NCBI GenBank assembly: GCA_014872815.1
Contig: WKFK01000015.1
Span: forward strand, 186,001-250,000
DNA: 64,000 nucleotides
DNA from: Paracoccaceae bacterium
GTDB lineage: Bacteria; Pseudomonadota; Alphaproteobacteria; Rhodobacterales; Rhodobacteraceae
Direction of reading: 5' to 3'
The notes under the pieces are model-generated. The model ran no database searches and was not told the origin of the DNA. It was given only the letters and a program-made list of their open reading frames with translations. Position numbers and translations under genes: made by a program. This document shows, piece by piece, positions 54,802-63,693 of this stretch. Within the stretch, counting starts at the first letter, position 1. Each line of letters begins with the position of its first letter.

Positions 54802-54916
54802 CAGGTGTTTCGAATTTTCCTCCCAATATCAACAGTCTTGAGATCATGCAGTGGCTGAAAAAATAGGAAAGTGGCGTCAGGGCTGTTACCTGCAAACCAA
54901 CATAACCGGCTCTTGG

Positions 54917-55426
54917 TCAGGACCACGGCCATAACCGAGTTTTTAGTCCAAAGAACGAAAGGATGCTGTTGGGTCGCTGGCGCAACCCGGTTCCTTTGCG
55001 CGCCAACTCGTCTTGCCATTTGTCGATGCGTTTTTGAGCGAAGCCACGAACCACAGTGATTTCCGACAATGACAACCGTTCAAGTGCCTGTTTGGCTTCG
55101 TCAGTTCCGATATCCGCGAGCGCCCACGTACATTTTCGAGCAAGCGCATGATCCTTATCCCACGCCAAATACTCCGGACTGTTTAAAGCTCGACGTTCAA
55201 GAGCTTCAACGGCACATGCACATGTCAAGGTTTGAATAGCATGAGCAACATCTTCGTGGCGGAAGTGCCAATCCGCGTTAAGCACGTCAGCGAGTAAATC
55301 ACACAGCCCTTCGCGGAATTGCATTGGGAAACATGCGTTTAAGGCGTCTTCAAATTTATCTGGGTCTTTTTGCCGAACAGCTTTCTGAAGAACACTAAGG
55401 GTTCCGTCCTTGTCTTTTGGCATCAC
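54917..55426 (-). CDS. HEAT-repeat-like orphan protein
   Basis: A 169-residue soluble, helical protein. The middle (FREGLCDLLADVLNADWHFRHEDV, then VEALERRAL and ARKCTWALADIGTDEAKQALERL) resembles HEAT-repeat proteins seen as small accessory or immunity-like proteins in many bacteria. There is no partner gene, and base composition looks less GC-rich than the neighbours, suggesting recent acquisition. Function unknown. The ATG at 55426 is immediately followed by a second ATG; either could be the start. Confidence 0.6.
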   Translation of the reverse strand: MMPKDKDGTLSVLQKAVRQKDPDKFEDALNACFPMQFREGLCDLLADVLNADWHFRHEDVAHAIQTLTCACAVEALERRALNSPEYLAWDKDHALARKCTWALADIGTDEAKQALERLSLSEITVVRGFAQKRIDKWQDELARKGTGLRQRPNSILSFFGLKTRLWPWS

Positions 55427-55540
55427 TTTGACTCCGTCCTTCCCAAACTGCCTCTCAATAGCATGTTTGCCAGCAACGCTGCAGGCTCGACCAATGAAGG
55501 TACAAAGCCAAATTTCGCACTATCTTCTATCCCACCCCAA

Positions 55541-55572
55541 ACCAAAAACGGCGCCCCAATCCGGGACGCCGC
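55541..55572 (-). terminator. Terminator after ahcY
   Basis: On the minus strand GGCGTCCC pairs with GGGGCGCC around a short loop, followed by GTTTTTGG, 26 bases past the ahcY stop. Confidence 0.8.
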
Positions 55573-55597
55573 TCTCAAATTCAGTCACTAACCCAGC

Positions 55598-56983
55598 TTA
55601 ATAGCGGTAGTGCTCCGGCTTGAACGGACCCTCGGTGCCAACACCGATGTAGTCCGCCTGATCCTTGCTAAGCTTGGACAGCTTCGCGCCCACTTTCGCG
55701 AGGTGCAGCGCCGCCACTTTCTCATCCAGATGCTTCGGCAGGATATAAACCTCATTCTTGTACTGCTCGCCTTTGGTGAACAGCTCGATCTGCGCCAGCA
55801 CCTGGTTGGTGAAGCTTGCAGACATCACAAACGACGGGTGACCAGTGGCGTTGCCAAGGTTCAAGAGACGACCCTCAGACAGCAGGATCATGCGGTTGCC
55901 AGATGGCATCTCGATCATGTCCACTTGCTCTTTGATGTTGGTCCACTTGTGGTTCTTCAGGTTTGCCACCTGAATTTCGTTGTCGAAGTGGCCGATGTTG
56001 CCAACAATAGCCATGTCCTTCATCTCACGCATATGCTCGATGCGGATCACGTCTTTGTTGCCGGTGGTGGTGATGAAGATGTCGGCGGTCGCCGCTTCGT
56101 CTTCCAACGTGGTCACCTCAAAGCCGTCCATCGCCGCCTGCAGCGCACAGATCGGGTCCACTTCGGTCACCTTCACCCGCGCACCTGCGCCGCGCAGGGA
56201 GGCCGCAGAACCTTTGCCCACGTCGCCATAGCCACAGACAACCGCCACTTTGCCGGCCATCATCGTGTCCGTCGCGCGGCGGATACCGTCCACGAGGCTC
56301 TCTTTGCAGCCGTATTTGTTGTCAAACTTGGACTTGGTCACAGAGTCGTTCACGTTGATCGCCGGGAAGGGCAGCTCGCCCTTTTTCACCAGATCGTACA
56401 GACGGTGCACGCCGGTGGTGGTTTCCTCGGAAACACCTTGGATCGCGTCGCGGGTCTTGGTGAACCAGCCGGGGCTTTCCGCCATACGCTTGGCAATCTG
56501 CTTGTGAATAACTTCTTCTTCTTCAGAACCCGGCACGCCGAGGTCTTCACCCGCTTCCGCCTTGGCACCAAGCAACACGTACAGTGTCGCATCGCCACCA
56601 TCATCGAGGATCATGTTCGGGCCTTCTGGGAACAGGAACGACTTGTCCAGATAATCCCAGTGCTCTTCGAGGCTCTGACCTTTGATCGCAAACACCGGAA
56701 TGCCTGCCTTGGCAATCGCCGCCGCCGCGTGGTCCTGTGTGGAAAAGATGTTGCAGCTCGCCCAGCGCACATCCGCGCCCAGCTCCACCAGCGTCTCAAT
56801 CAGAACCGCGGTCTGAATGGTCATGTGCAGCGAGCCAACAATACGCGCACCGGCCAGTGGTTTCTTATCGCCGTACTCTTCGCGCAGCGCCATCAGGCCC
56901 GGCATCTCGGTTTCGGCAATATCCAGTTCCTTACGGCCAAACTCGGCCAGGGAAATATCTTTAACAGTGTAATCGGTCGCCAT
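55598..56983 (-). CDS. ahcY: Adenosylhomocysteinase AhcY
   Basis: A 461-residue NAD-dependent enzyme that splits S-adenosylhomocysteine to adenosine and homocysteine, keeping SAM-dependent methylation running. The NAD motif [19 protein letters not shown] (about 250) and the C-terminal KPEHYRY are diagnostic. [12 protein letters not shown] contains the active-site Lys/Asp neighbourhood. Its upstream region is short, only about 70 bp to the next gene, and AAGGAG precedes the ATG. Confidence 0.97.
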   Translation of the reverse strand: MATDYTVKDISLAEFGRKELDIAETEMPGLMALREEYGDKKPLAGARIVGSLHMTIQTAVLIETLVELGADVRWASCNIFSTQDHAAAAIAKAGIPVFAIKGQSLEEHWDYLDKSFLFPEGPNMILDDGGDATLYVLLGAKAEAGEDLGVPGSEEEEVIHKQIAKRMAESPGWFTKTRDAIQGVSEETTTGVHRLYDLVKKGELPFPAINVNDSVTKSKFDNKYGCKESLVDGIRRATDTMMAGKVAVVCGYGDVGKGSAASLRGAGARVKVTEVDPICALQAAMDGFEVTTLEDEAATADIFITTTGNKDVIRIEHMREMKDMAIVGNIGHFDNEIQVANLKNHKWTNIKEQVDMIEMPSGNRMILLSEGRLLNLGNATGHPSFVMSASFTNQVLAQIELFTKGEQYKNEVYILPKHLDEKVAALHLAKVGAKLSKLSKDQADYIGVGTEGPFKPEHYRY

Positions 56984-57051
56984 TGCGCCCAGCTCCTTAC
57001 GAGTTTGCTTTGGCGACCAGATAACACTCAGAAGGGCTTTCTACAACGTTA

Positions 57052-57369
57052 CTAGCCCTCAATTCCGTCCGGCGGCAAAACCGCCTCTTGCTGGAACCAG
57101 TCCGTCCCGGCGGCCAAGATGCAGGACACCCCCTGTGCATTGGTCATAATCACCGTAAATGTCCCGGTTTTCTCTGATGACCACACTTCGAGCATCGTCA
57201 TCTTATTGTCGTTTGCGCCTTGCAACCCACCGGCCACCATGGTCTCAGCATATTTGCTTTGCAGACGCTCCACCACGAGATCTCTGGCCGCACATCCGGC
57301 GGCAATCGCGGGTGGGGCTGCCGCGGCCATGCCAAACAGCAACGCCGCTCCAACTACTCTCTTAAACAT
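57052..57369 (-). CDS. Small secreted hypothetical protein upstream of ahcY
   Basis: A 105-residue protein with a clear signal peptide (about 1-23, ending AIAAG) and two cysteines (CAARDLV and SCILAAG) in the mature part. Homologues of this type are common next to ahcY in Rhodobacterales but have no known role; some carry misleading adenosylhomocysteinase names. Same strand as ahcY with a 68-bp gap, so they may be co-transcribed. Confidence 0.72.
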   Translation of the reverse strand: MFKRVVGAALLFGMAAAAPPAIAAGCAARDLVVERLQSKYAETMVAGGLQGANDNKMTMLEVWSSEKTGTFTVIMTNAQGVSCILAAGTDWFQQEAVLPPDGIEG

Positions 57370-57699
57370 AGCGCTCTCCTTTCTCGCGCAGATTGGCCCA
57401 TTGGGCGCAATTCATTGAGGTTTGGAGAGGGGGACACGCGGGAGGAAGCCGATGTAGAAACGTGCCCCCCTCGCTAGTAACGTCGGTATCGCGGTGCGCT
57501 TTTTCAAAACACGCCTGATCACGTTGTTTTGTGGCAGCACGTGATCCCGACTACCAAATAGGCTGCGCCTCAAATGTGGCCAAAATGTGGCGTCGCCCAA
57601 TTTTGCAGCAAACCACCCGATCCGCAGGTCAGACTCCCCTGACTGTTAAGGCTTTCGTAACCAAGGTATCAGAAACCTTTATTTGTTAGGTTTTTGGTC
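57370..57699. other. Intergenic stretch with an 8-bp inverted repeat
   Basis: No gene is supported. GATCACGT (57517-57524) and ACGTGATC (57539-57546) form an interrupted inverted repeat, a possible regulator site. A small AAGGT/ACCTT repeat follows near 57663-57680. Otherwise nothing identifiable is seen. Confidence 0.5.
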
Positions 57700-57822
57700 A
57701 TGAATTTCCGCGCACTAAGGGCCATGTTTCGGTCTGTTTTCTTCATCCCCGCCGTCTTGCTGATGGGCACATTGATCGTGATCACCAATGCGTTGATCAC
57801 AACCGGTGTGGCTGCTGGTTGA
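57700..57822 (+). CDS. Possible 40-residue single-helix membrane protein
   Basis: An ATG-to-TGA frame of 40 codons encodes a basic start (MNFRALRAMFRS), one hydrophobic helix (about 13-36) and a short Gly/Ala tail. The positive-inside arrangement is what a real small membrane protein would show. The ribosome-binding site is weak (TTAGG), and no homology can be checked here, so it is only a candidate. Confidence 0.4.
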   Translation: MNFRALRAMFRSVFFIPAVLLMGTLIVITNALITTGVAAG

Positions 57823-57908
57823 TACCAGCGCGTCCCCTGTTCGCCTGACTGTTGCGCATCGCCACTTGGCTGGCGTACACCGGTTTCACACAACCGGGAG
57901 GCACCCTA

Positions 57909-58493
57909 TTGGCACGAGCATGGCAGCGTATGTTGTCCGGTCGCAGGCTGGACCTGCTGGACCCCACCCCTGTGGACATCGAAATCGAAGACATCGCCCA
58001 TGGGCTGGCCTTTGTGGCGCGTTGGAACGGGCAAACCCACGGTGATTTTGCCTATTCCGTGGCCGAACATTCCCTGTTGGTCGAAGAGCTTTATGGCCGC
58101 ATGTACAAATCCGCCACGCCCAAAACACGCCTGACCGCCCTGCTGCATGACGCGCCGGAATATGTGATTGGCGACATGATCTCCCCGGTGAAAGCCGCCG
58201 TGGGTCCGGGGTATGAAATTCTGGACGACCGCCTGATGACCGCGATCCACATCCGCTTTGGCCTGCCAGCTGAGACACCCAAACGGCTAAAAGCACAGAT
58301 CAAAAAGGCGGACAAAATCTCTGCCTGGATGGAGGCCACACAAATCGCCGGGTTCTCCGTGCCCGAGGCCAACAAACTCTTTGGTGTGCCGGACCCGAAA
58401 ATCATCGACGGTCTGTCCATTCACTTGCGCCCCCCTGTGGAGGTCCGCACCGACTACACCACCCGCGTTGAAACCCTTCTGGCCGCACTTTAA
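57909..58493 (+). CDS. YfbR-like HD-domain phosphohydrolase
   Basis: A 194-residue HD-superfamily hydrolase resembling 5'-deoxynucleotidases. The metal motifs are FAYSVAEHSLLVEEL with the first His, and LTALLHDAPEYVIGDMISPVK with the HD pair (about 80-100). The start is placed at TTG 57909 because GGGAGG lies 7 bases upstream and conserved sequence (RAWQRMLSG) begins there; longer in-frame starts upstream (57852) have no ribosome-binding site. Substrate specificity unknown. Confidence 0.83.
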   Translation: MARAWQRMLSGRRLDLLDPTPVDIEIEDIAHGLAFVARWNGQTHGDFAYSVAEHSLLVEELYGRMYKSATPKTRLTALLHDAPEYVIGDMISPVKAAVGPGYEILDDRLMTAIHIRFGLPAETPKRLKAQIKKADKISAWMEATQIAGFSVPEANKLFGVPDPKIIDGLSIHLRPPVEVRTDYTTRVETLLAAL

Positions 58494-58523
58494 GCCGATT
58501 TAGTCCCTGATATCGAGTACTCC

Positions 58524-59015
58524 ATGTCCCAAATCACCATTCAAAAAGGCAGCACGGTAGACCTGCGCCAGACCGCAGAGCTGCTTAACGAGATCATCGC
58601 CATCGGCGGCACCACCGCGATGACCAAACCGATGTCTCGCGATGATTTGGAAGGCTGGTTGATGGCCGATCAGGACTGCAGCACATGGCATGTGGCTCTG
58701 ACAGAGGATGGCACGCTTTTGGGGTTCCAATGGATTGGTCCTTGGGGAGATCTGCCGCCCGAAGCCTGTGGCATTGGCACCTTTGTGAAAGCGGGCCGCA
58801 CAGGGCTTGGCATTGGCACCAAACTGTTTGAGGCCAGCGTGACTGCCGCCCGTGCTTTGGGATACACTTGGATGGACGCCGAAATCCGCGCCGATAACGA
58901 AGGGGGTCTGGCCTATTACCAAAGCCGGGGCTTCGAAAACTACAAACGCAAAGACGGCGTGGTTTTGGACAACGGCACCGAAGTGTCAAAAATCCACAAA
59001 CGCTACGACCTCTAA
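58524..59015 (+). CDS. GNAT-family N-acetyltransferase
   Basis: A 163-residue acetyl-CoA-dependent transferase. The acetyl-CoA-binding loop is GRTGLGIGTKLFEA (about 93-106), with the usual TFVKAGRT lead-in strand and the GLAYYQSRGFENYK C-terminal block. The acceptor is unknown. It starts 30 bp after the HD gene on the same strand. Confidence 0.9.
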   Translation: MSQITIQKGSTVDLRQTAELLNEIIAIGGTTAMTKPMSRDDLEGWLMADQDCSTWHVALTEDGTLLGFQWIGPWGDLPPEACGIGTFVKAGRTGLGIGTKLFEASVTAARALGYTWMDAEIRADNEGGLAYYQSRGFENYKRKDGVVLDNGTEVSKIHKRYDL

Positions 59016-59018
59016 CCC

Positions 59019-59474
59019 TTACATCGCGGGCAACACATCCCGCCGCACCAGCGCGCGAAGGGCAAAGTTGCTCCGCATATTGCGCACGCCTTTCACCTTC
59101 ATCAGCCGGTGTTCCAGGAAGGCATCAAACGCATCCAAGTCTGCCGCCACCACGCGCAACAGAAAATCCCGTGAGCCGGTCATGAGGTAGCATTCCATGA
59201 CCTCCTCAAACCCGCTCACCGCCCGCTCAAACGCCTTGATGCGATCCGCGCCCTGGGTCTCCAACTCCACCGAGACGAAGATCGTCACCGGCACCCCCAT
59301 TTTGCGCGGGTCCACCCGCGCGCCATACCCCGTGATCACCCCATCCGCCTGCAACCGCTCCAACCGCCGCGCGCAGGGGGTCGCCGATAACCCAACCAGC
59401 TCCGCAAGCTCGCCAATCTTCATGCGCCCATCCAACTGCAAGGCACGCACGATTCTACGATCAATGGCATCCAT
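59019..59474 (-). CDS. Lrp/AsnC-family regulator
   Basis: A 151-residue regulator with an N-terminal HTH (MDAIDRRIVRALQLDGRM, then LSATPCARRLERLQ) and a C-terminal RAM/ACT-like domain (about 70-145) that binds amino acids. It faces the amino-acid dehydrogenase gene at 59630 across 155 bp, the classical layout for an Lrp-type activator (BkdR/LrpC-like) responding to the substrate. Start 59474 is preferred at MDAIDRR. It is convergent with the GNAT gene, with 3 bp between stops. Confidence 0.92.
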   Translation of the reverse strand: MDAIDRRIVRALQLDGRMKIGELAELVGLSATPCARRLERLQADGVITGYGARVDPRKMGVPVTIFVSVELETQGADRIKAFERAVSGFEEVMECYLMTGSRDFLLRVVAADLDAFDAFLEHRLMKVKGVRNMRSNFALRALVRRDVLPAM

Positions 59475-59629
59475 AGGGAAAATCTCCAAAAGTTAACCAT
59501 ATTTCAGCCACTATCTCTAACATTACCCGCTGACGATAGGCAATTTTGGAGAAAACCCCTGTCGATCCTGTGCCATTTTGCCGCCACTTCGCGCCTGGGA
59601 CACAGCGACAAGATCAAAGGAAACGCCCA

Positions 59630-60676
59630 ATGCAAATCACCCGCCTTGCCACACCGACCCATGAAACCGTTTTGCGCGTACACGACGCCAGCATCGGTCT
59701 GACCGGTTTTATTGCGGTGCATTCAACCAAACTCGGCCCCGCGGCGGGCGGCCTACGGATGCGACCTTACGACAGCGAAGACGCCGCGCTGACCGACGCG
59801 CTGCGCCTCTCTGAGGGCATGACCTACAAAAACGCCGCCGCTGGCCTGCCATTGGGTGGCGGCAAGGCGGTGATCATGGGCGATGCCTCCACAAAAACAT
59901 CTGCACAGCTCCTGACTTTCGCCCGCGCCATCAACACGCTCGAAGGCGACTACTGGACCGCAGAGGACATGGGTATGAGCCCATCGGACATGGCGCTTCT
60001 CGCCACCGAGACCAAATTTGTCGCGGGCCTGCCTGACGGCCCGCATGCCTCCGGCGATCCCTCCCCGATCACCGCGCGTGGCATCTTTGAATCGATCAAA
60101 GTCACCGCCAAACACCGCTTTGGCAGCGCGGACCTCTCCGATCGCACCGTCGCCGTGCAAGGCTTGGGGCACGTTGGCACCTATCTGTGCGACTTCCTGC
60201 ACAAGGCAGGTGCCAAATTGATCTTGGCAGACATCAACGCCAAGCGAGTGGCCGAACTGGCCGCCAAATACAACGCGCAAACCGCTGGTGCAGACGACAT
60301 CCTGACCGTAAAAGCCGATATTTTTGCCCCATGCGCCATCGGCGCCATCCTGAACACCGACAGCATTGCCAAGCTCAACGTCGCGGCGGTCTGCGGCGGA
60401 GCCAATAACCAACTGGCGACTTCCGAGGACGGCGCCCGCCTGCACGCACGCGGCATCCTCTATGCACCGGACTTTGTCGCCAACGCAGGCGGCATCATCA
60501 ACGTCGCGACCGAGGTGCTCGCCATCGACAATCGGGCCGCCTATGTCGACGAAAAACTGAACGCTGTGGTCGACACTCTGGATCGCATCTTGACCCGTGC
60601 AAAAACCATGGATTGCAGCCCGGCAGACGTTGCCGTGGCCATCGTGGATGAGATGCTGTCCGACAAGGCAGCCTGA
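59630..60676 (+). CDS. Leu/Phe/Val-type amino-acid dehydrogenase
   Basis: A 348-residue NAD-dependent enzyme of the Glu/Leu/Phe/Val dehydrogenase family that oxidatively deaminates branched-chain or aromatic amino acids. The catalytic lysine lies in LPLGGGKAVIMGD (about 80-92) and the dinucleotide motif in VAVQGLGHVGTYL (about 175). The length and the PSPITARGIFESIK segment fit leucine/phenylalanine dehydrogenases better than glutamate dehydrogenase. The ATG at 59630 follows AAAGGAAA. The divergent Lrp gene probably controls it. Confidence 0.9.
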   Translation: MQITRLATPTHETVLRVHDASIGLTGFIAVHSTKLGPAAGGLRMRPYDSEDAALTDALRLSEGMTYKNAAAGLPLGGGKAVIMGDASTKTSAQLLTFARAINTLEGDYWTAEDMGMSPSDMALLATETKFVAGLPDGPHASGDPSPITARGIFESIKVTAKHRFGSADLSDRTVAVQGLGHVGTYLCDFLHKAGAKLILADINAKRVAELAAKYNAQTAGADDILTVKADIFAPCAIGAILNTDSIAKLNVAAVCGGANNQLATSEDGARLHARGILYAPDFVANAGGIINVATEVLAIDNRAAYVDEKLNAVVDTLDRILTRAKTMDCSPADVAVAIVDEMLSDKAA

Positions 60677-60692
60677 CTTCAAAGCAACAAAA

Positions 60693-60714
60693 CGCCACCT
60701 CTTATGAGGTGGCG
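60693..60714 (+). terminator. Hairpin after the dehydrogenase gene
   Basis: A perfect CGCCACCTC/GAGGTGGCG stem with a 4-base loop sits 16 bases after the stop; no long T tract follows, so termination probably needs the second hairpin at 60738. Confidence 0.6.
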
Positions 60715-60737
60715 CAACGGTTCTTTCGAACCCACAG

Positions 60738-60764
60738 CCCGGCCCCTGAGGCCGGGTTTTCTAT
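60738..60764 (+). terminator. Intrinsic terminator
   Basis: CCCGGCC and GGCCGGG pair around a 5-base loop, followed directly by TTTTCTATT. It backs up the preceding hairpin and separates the dehydrogenase from the convergent regA. Confidence 0.85.
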
Positions 60765-60864
60765 TAAAGACGTCTAAACGCGTTAAGACTTTGCGCACCT
60801 CCGCAAAACAGACGTTATACCGACGCGATACCGACGTCCTTTTCAAAGGTGGTGCATACAGGTC

Positions 60865-61419
60865 TTAACGCGGCGAACGCTTCGCCAAAATCCGCTGCAA
60901 CGTCCGGCGATGCATGTTCAACCGACGGGCCGTTTCACTCACATTGCGGTCGCACAATTCATACACCCGCTGGATATGCTCCCAACGCACACGATCTGCA
61001 CTCATCGGGTTTTCTGGTGGGGGTGGCAGTTCATCCGGCGCACTCAAAAGCGCCTTCATCACGTCGCTCGCATCTGCAGGTTTGCTGAGATAATCGGTCG
61101 CCCCAATCTTCACCGCAGCCACCGCTGTGGCAATGGCACCGTATCCCGTCAGCACCACAACGCGGCTGTCCGCCCGCTTGTCGCGAATAACCTCAACCAC
61201 ATCCAACCCATTACCGTCACCAAGCCGCAAATCCACCACGGCATAGGCCGGCGGACGCGCTGTAGCAATCGCTTGCCCAGCCGCGACGGACCCAGCCGTC
61301 TCCACCTCAAAACCACGTTTTTCCATGGCTTTAGCAAGACGGCGCAGAAACGGTTCGTCATCATCTACCAACAGAAGTGATTTGTCCGGCCCGATCTCCG
61401 ACAGCGCGTTTTCCGTCAT
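60865..61419 (-). CDS. regA: Redox response regulator RegA (PrrA/ActR)
   Basis: A 184-residue response regulator. The receiver (about 14-125) carries the phospho-acceptor Asp63 in AYAVVDLRLGD, with DD at 19-20 and the Lys in YLSKPAD. The C-terminal Fis-type HTH (about 145-184, NVSETARRLNMHRRTLQR) is almost invariant in RegA proteins. RegA controls photosynthesis, respiration, carbon and nitrogen genes in response to redox state. The start at 61419 gives the standard length and places Asp at the same number as in Rhodobacter capsulatus RegA. It lies 74 bp downstream of senC on the same strand. Confidence 0.95.
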   Translation of the reverse strand: MTENALSEIGPDKSLLLVDDDEPFLRRLAKAMEKRGFEVETAGSVAAGQAIATARPPAYAVVDLRLGDGNGLDVVEVIRDKRADSRVVVLTGYGAIATAVAAVKIGATDYLSKPADASDVMKALLSAPDELPPPPENPMSADRVRWEHIQRVYELCDRNVSETARRLNMHRRTLQRILAKRSPR

Positions 61420-61493
61420 GTGCCTGTTCCCTAATGCGTGTTTGGACAAGTATTAGCGTCCGTGGCGTTTTGGGTCAAACGGACCCAAAGCCA

Positions 61494-62126
61494 CTACATA
61501 TTGTTTACGAAGCAGGCCACGGTTTCGGCCATTTTTTCCGGTGTCACATCGCGCCGGAAGTACTCCACAAACCCGTACTCAGGCAGCGTCAGATACGTGA
61601 ATGTCGAGTGATCCACGAGGTAATACTCATCATCGCCATCCTCTGGTGCCTGCTTTTTATAATAGGTCCGGTAGGCTTGGCTGGCGGCCTTTACTTGTTC
61701 AGGAGACCCGGTCAGACCAATCATCCGCTCATGCACATATCCGGTGAAGTCTTTCATGACCTCAGGCGTGTCCCGCTCCGGATCGATACTGATGAAAACC
61801 GGGGTCACAATCTGACCATCTGCTTCAAGGATATCAACAGCTTCCGCATTCCGTGTGTTGTCCAACGGACAGACATCCGGGCAGAAAGTATAGCCAAAAT
61901 AGATCAGCGACGGCTCGGTCAAAACGTCCTTGTCGGTGACGGTTTTTCCGTCTCCATTCACAAGCTCAAACGGCCCGCCTATCGCGCTTGTACCACCGGC
62001 AACCTGGCCTTGTCGGCATTGGGCAAACTGATCACCATCCCCATTACCACGGCTGACGTACCACATGGCTGCCAATGCAAAGACTGCCACAAATGCGGCA
62101 ACAGCCGCCACAATCCGAACCATCAT
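61494..62126 (-). CDS. senC: SCO/SenC (PrrC) copper chaperone-like protein
   Basis: A 210-residue membrane-anchored thioredoxin-fold protein. An N-terminal helix (about 2-22) anchors it in the periplasmic membrane. The copper-binding CPDVC motif (about 85) and the distal His in LVDHSTFTYL (about 175) are intact. SCO proteins deliver copper to or reduce CuA of cytochrome oxidase; in Rhodobacter SenC/PrrC also feeds the redox signal to RegB. Starts at 62135, 62126 and 62123 are possible; 62123/62126 lie closest to a GAGG site. Confidence 0.93.
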   Translation of the reverse strand: MMVRIVAAVAAFVAVFALAAMWYVSRGNGDGDQFAQCRQGQVAGGTSAIGGPFELVNGDGKTVTDKDVLTEPSLIYFGYTFCPDVCPLDNTRNAEAVDILEADGQIVTPVFISIDPERDTPEVMKDFTGYVHERMIGLTGSPEQVKAASQAYRTYYKKQAPEDGDDEYYLVDHSTFTYLTLPEYGFVEYFRRDVTPEKMAETVACFVNNM

Positions 62127-62206
62127 AAACCTCATCAAGTTTAGTTGCGGGATATTTCGCAGAGACCTATCAAGGTTGCACCAAGACACAAGCGGAAAGG
62201 CCGGAA

Positions 62207-63592
62207 ATGACGGATTTGTCACGGGAGTTACTCAACGCAAATCGTCGCAGCAATTGGATCCGCTTGCGCACCTTCATCATGCTGCGCTGGATTGCAATCT
62301 GCGGACAGATTGTTGCGCTCCTTGTCGCCCGCTACAGCTTTGACCTCGAACTACACTACGGCCTGTGCCTTATGGCGGTTGGTGTCTCTGTCATAGGTAA
62401 TCTGATCGCGACAATCGTTTACCCCGAGAACAAGCTGCTTACCGAAAAAGAAAACATGGCCATGCTGCTCTTTGATGTGCTGCAACTGAGCTTTCTGTTG
62501 TTTCTAACCGGCGGTCTGCACAACCCTTTTTCATTCCTTGTCGTCGCCCCAGTCTCCATTGCCGCATCTGTTCTGTCAGTGCGATCCGCTGTTTTACTGG
62601 CTTGTTTGGCCGTCACTCTCGTCACAGTATTGCTGGAGGTTCACTACCCCCTGCGCACCCAAGATATGGTCGTACTGAGCGTCCCGGATGTGTTTTTGTT
62701 TGGGAACTGGGCCGCCATCGTCATCGCCTTGTTTTTCTCTTCTCTCTATTCCCGTCGCGTGGTTTCAGAAATGTCATCAATGGCAGAAGCTTTGGCTGCG
62801 ACCCAGATGGCGCTCGCGAGAGAACAAAAACTCACCGATCTTGGCGGCGTCGTTGCGGCCGCTGCACATGAGCTAGGCACGCCTCTGGCCACAATCAAAC
62901 TCACCAGTGCAGAGCTCATGGAAGAACTGGAAGGCCAACCGGATCTGCACGAAGATGCGGCCCTTATTCGCCAGCAAGCTGACCGCTGTAGCGACATCCT
63001 TAGGTCGATGGGCAGGGCGGGAAAAGATGACCTCCATTTGAGAAAGGCACCTCTCTCCACGGTCATAGAGGAGGCCGCAGACCCTCACATGGGACGTGGA
63101 AAAGATATCATCTTTGATCATTTTGATCTTCTGGACGGTCCCGAAATTCTACGGCGCCCGGAAATCATCCATGGCCTGCGCAACCTCATTCAGAACGCAG
63201 TCGATTTTGCGGCAACTTCTGTTTGGGTTGAAACTGAATGTTCAAATGAGTCGGTATCCGTCCGCATTTTGGACGACGGACCTGGATATCCAGCTCATCT
63301 TATTGGCCGCATTGGAGATCCCTTTGTGAGACACCGTAAATCGGGAAAAGACAAAAAGCGGCGCCCTGGGTATGAAGGCATGGGTCTTGGGTTGTTTATT
63401 GCAAAAACACTGCTCGAAAGATCCGGTGCAGAGGTCAGTTTCGCGAATGGATACAGCGGTTTAATGGTGAGCGAAGTACCCCCAAAACAGCGCGGCGCAG
63501 TTGTCGAAGTTATCTGGCCGCGAGACAAAGTTGACGCATCAAGGAATCCGTCTGCTCTGGGTTCGGGAGAAAATCCGTTGCATGCATCCTAA
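62207..63592 (+). CDS. regB: Redox sensor histidine kinase RegB (PrrB/ActS)
   Basis: A 461-residue membrane kinase with six N-terminal helices (about 23-185). The quinone-sensing GGxxNPF motif is present as GGLHNPF (102-108). The phospho-acceptor His is in AAAHELGTPLATIKL (His221), and a Cys lies exactly 40 residues later in ADRCSDIL (Cys261), the spacing of the redox-active Cys265 and His225 in R. capsulatus RegB. The ATPase domain (about 300-440) is complete with GYEGMGLGLFIAK. It is divergent from senC/regA and would phosphorylate RegA under reducing conditions. Confidence 0.96.
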   Translation: MTDLSRELLNANRRSNWIRLRTFIMLRWIAICGQIVALLVARYSFDLELHYGLCLMAVGVSVIGNLIATIVYPENKLLTEKENMAMLLFDVLQLSFLLFLTGGLHNPFSFLVVAPVSIAASVLSVRSAVLLACLAVTLVTVLLEVHYPLRTQDMVVLSVPDVFLFGNWAAIVIALFFSSLYSRRVVSEMSSMAEALAATQMALAREQKLTDLGGVVAAAAHELGTPLATIKLTSAELMEELEGQPDLHEDAALIRQQADRCSDILRSMGRAGKDDLHLRKAPLSTVIEEAADPHMGRGKDIIFDHFDLLDGPEILRRPEIIHGLRNLIQNAVDFAATSVWVETECSNESVSVRILDDGPGYPAHLIGRIGDPFVRHRKSGKDKKRRPGYEGMGLGLFIAKTLLERSGAEVSFANGYSGLMVSEVPPKQRGAVVEVIWPRDKVDASRNPSALGSGENPLHAS

Positions 63593-63693
63593 TCTCAAAA
63601 ACACACGTCCTTGAAAAAAGATGCAATCTTAGATAAGCTTTAAGTAATATAATTACGCACTCCTTTATGTTCACGAGTAACTCTGGAGTTATT

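Noticed and set aside
56984-57051. SAH-type riboswitch before ahcY
   Set aside because: Only 68 bp separate it from the next gene and no suitable pseudoknot or multi-stem layout is visible.
57669-57893. A 74-codon minus-strand frame across the candidate small membrane gene
   Set aside because: Its composition is unlike real proteins of this genome and it lacks a ribosome-binding site.
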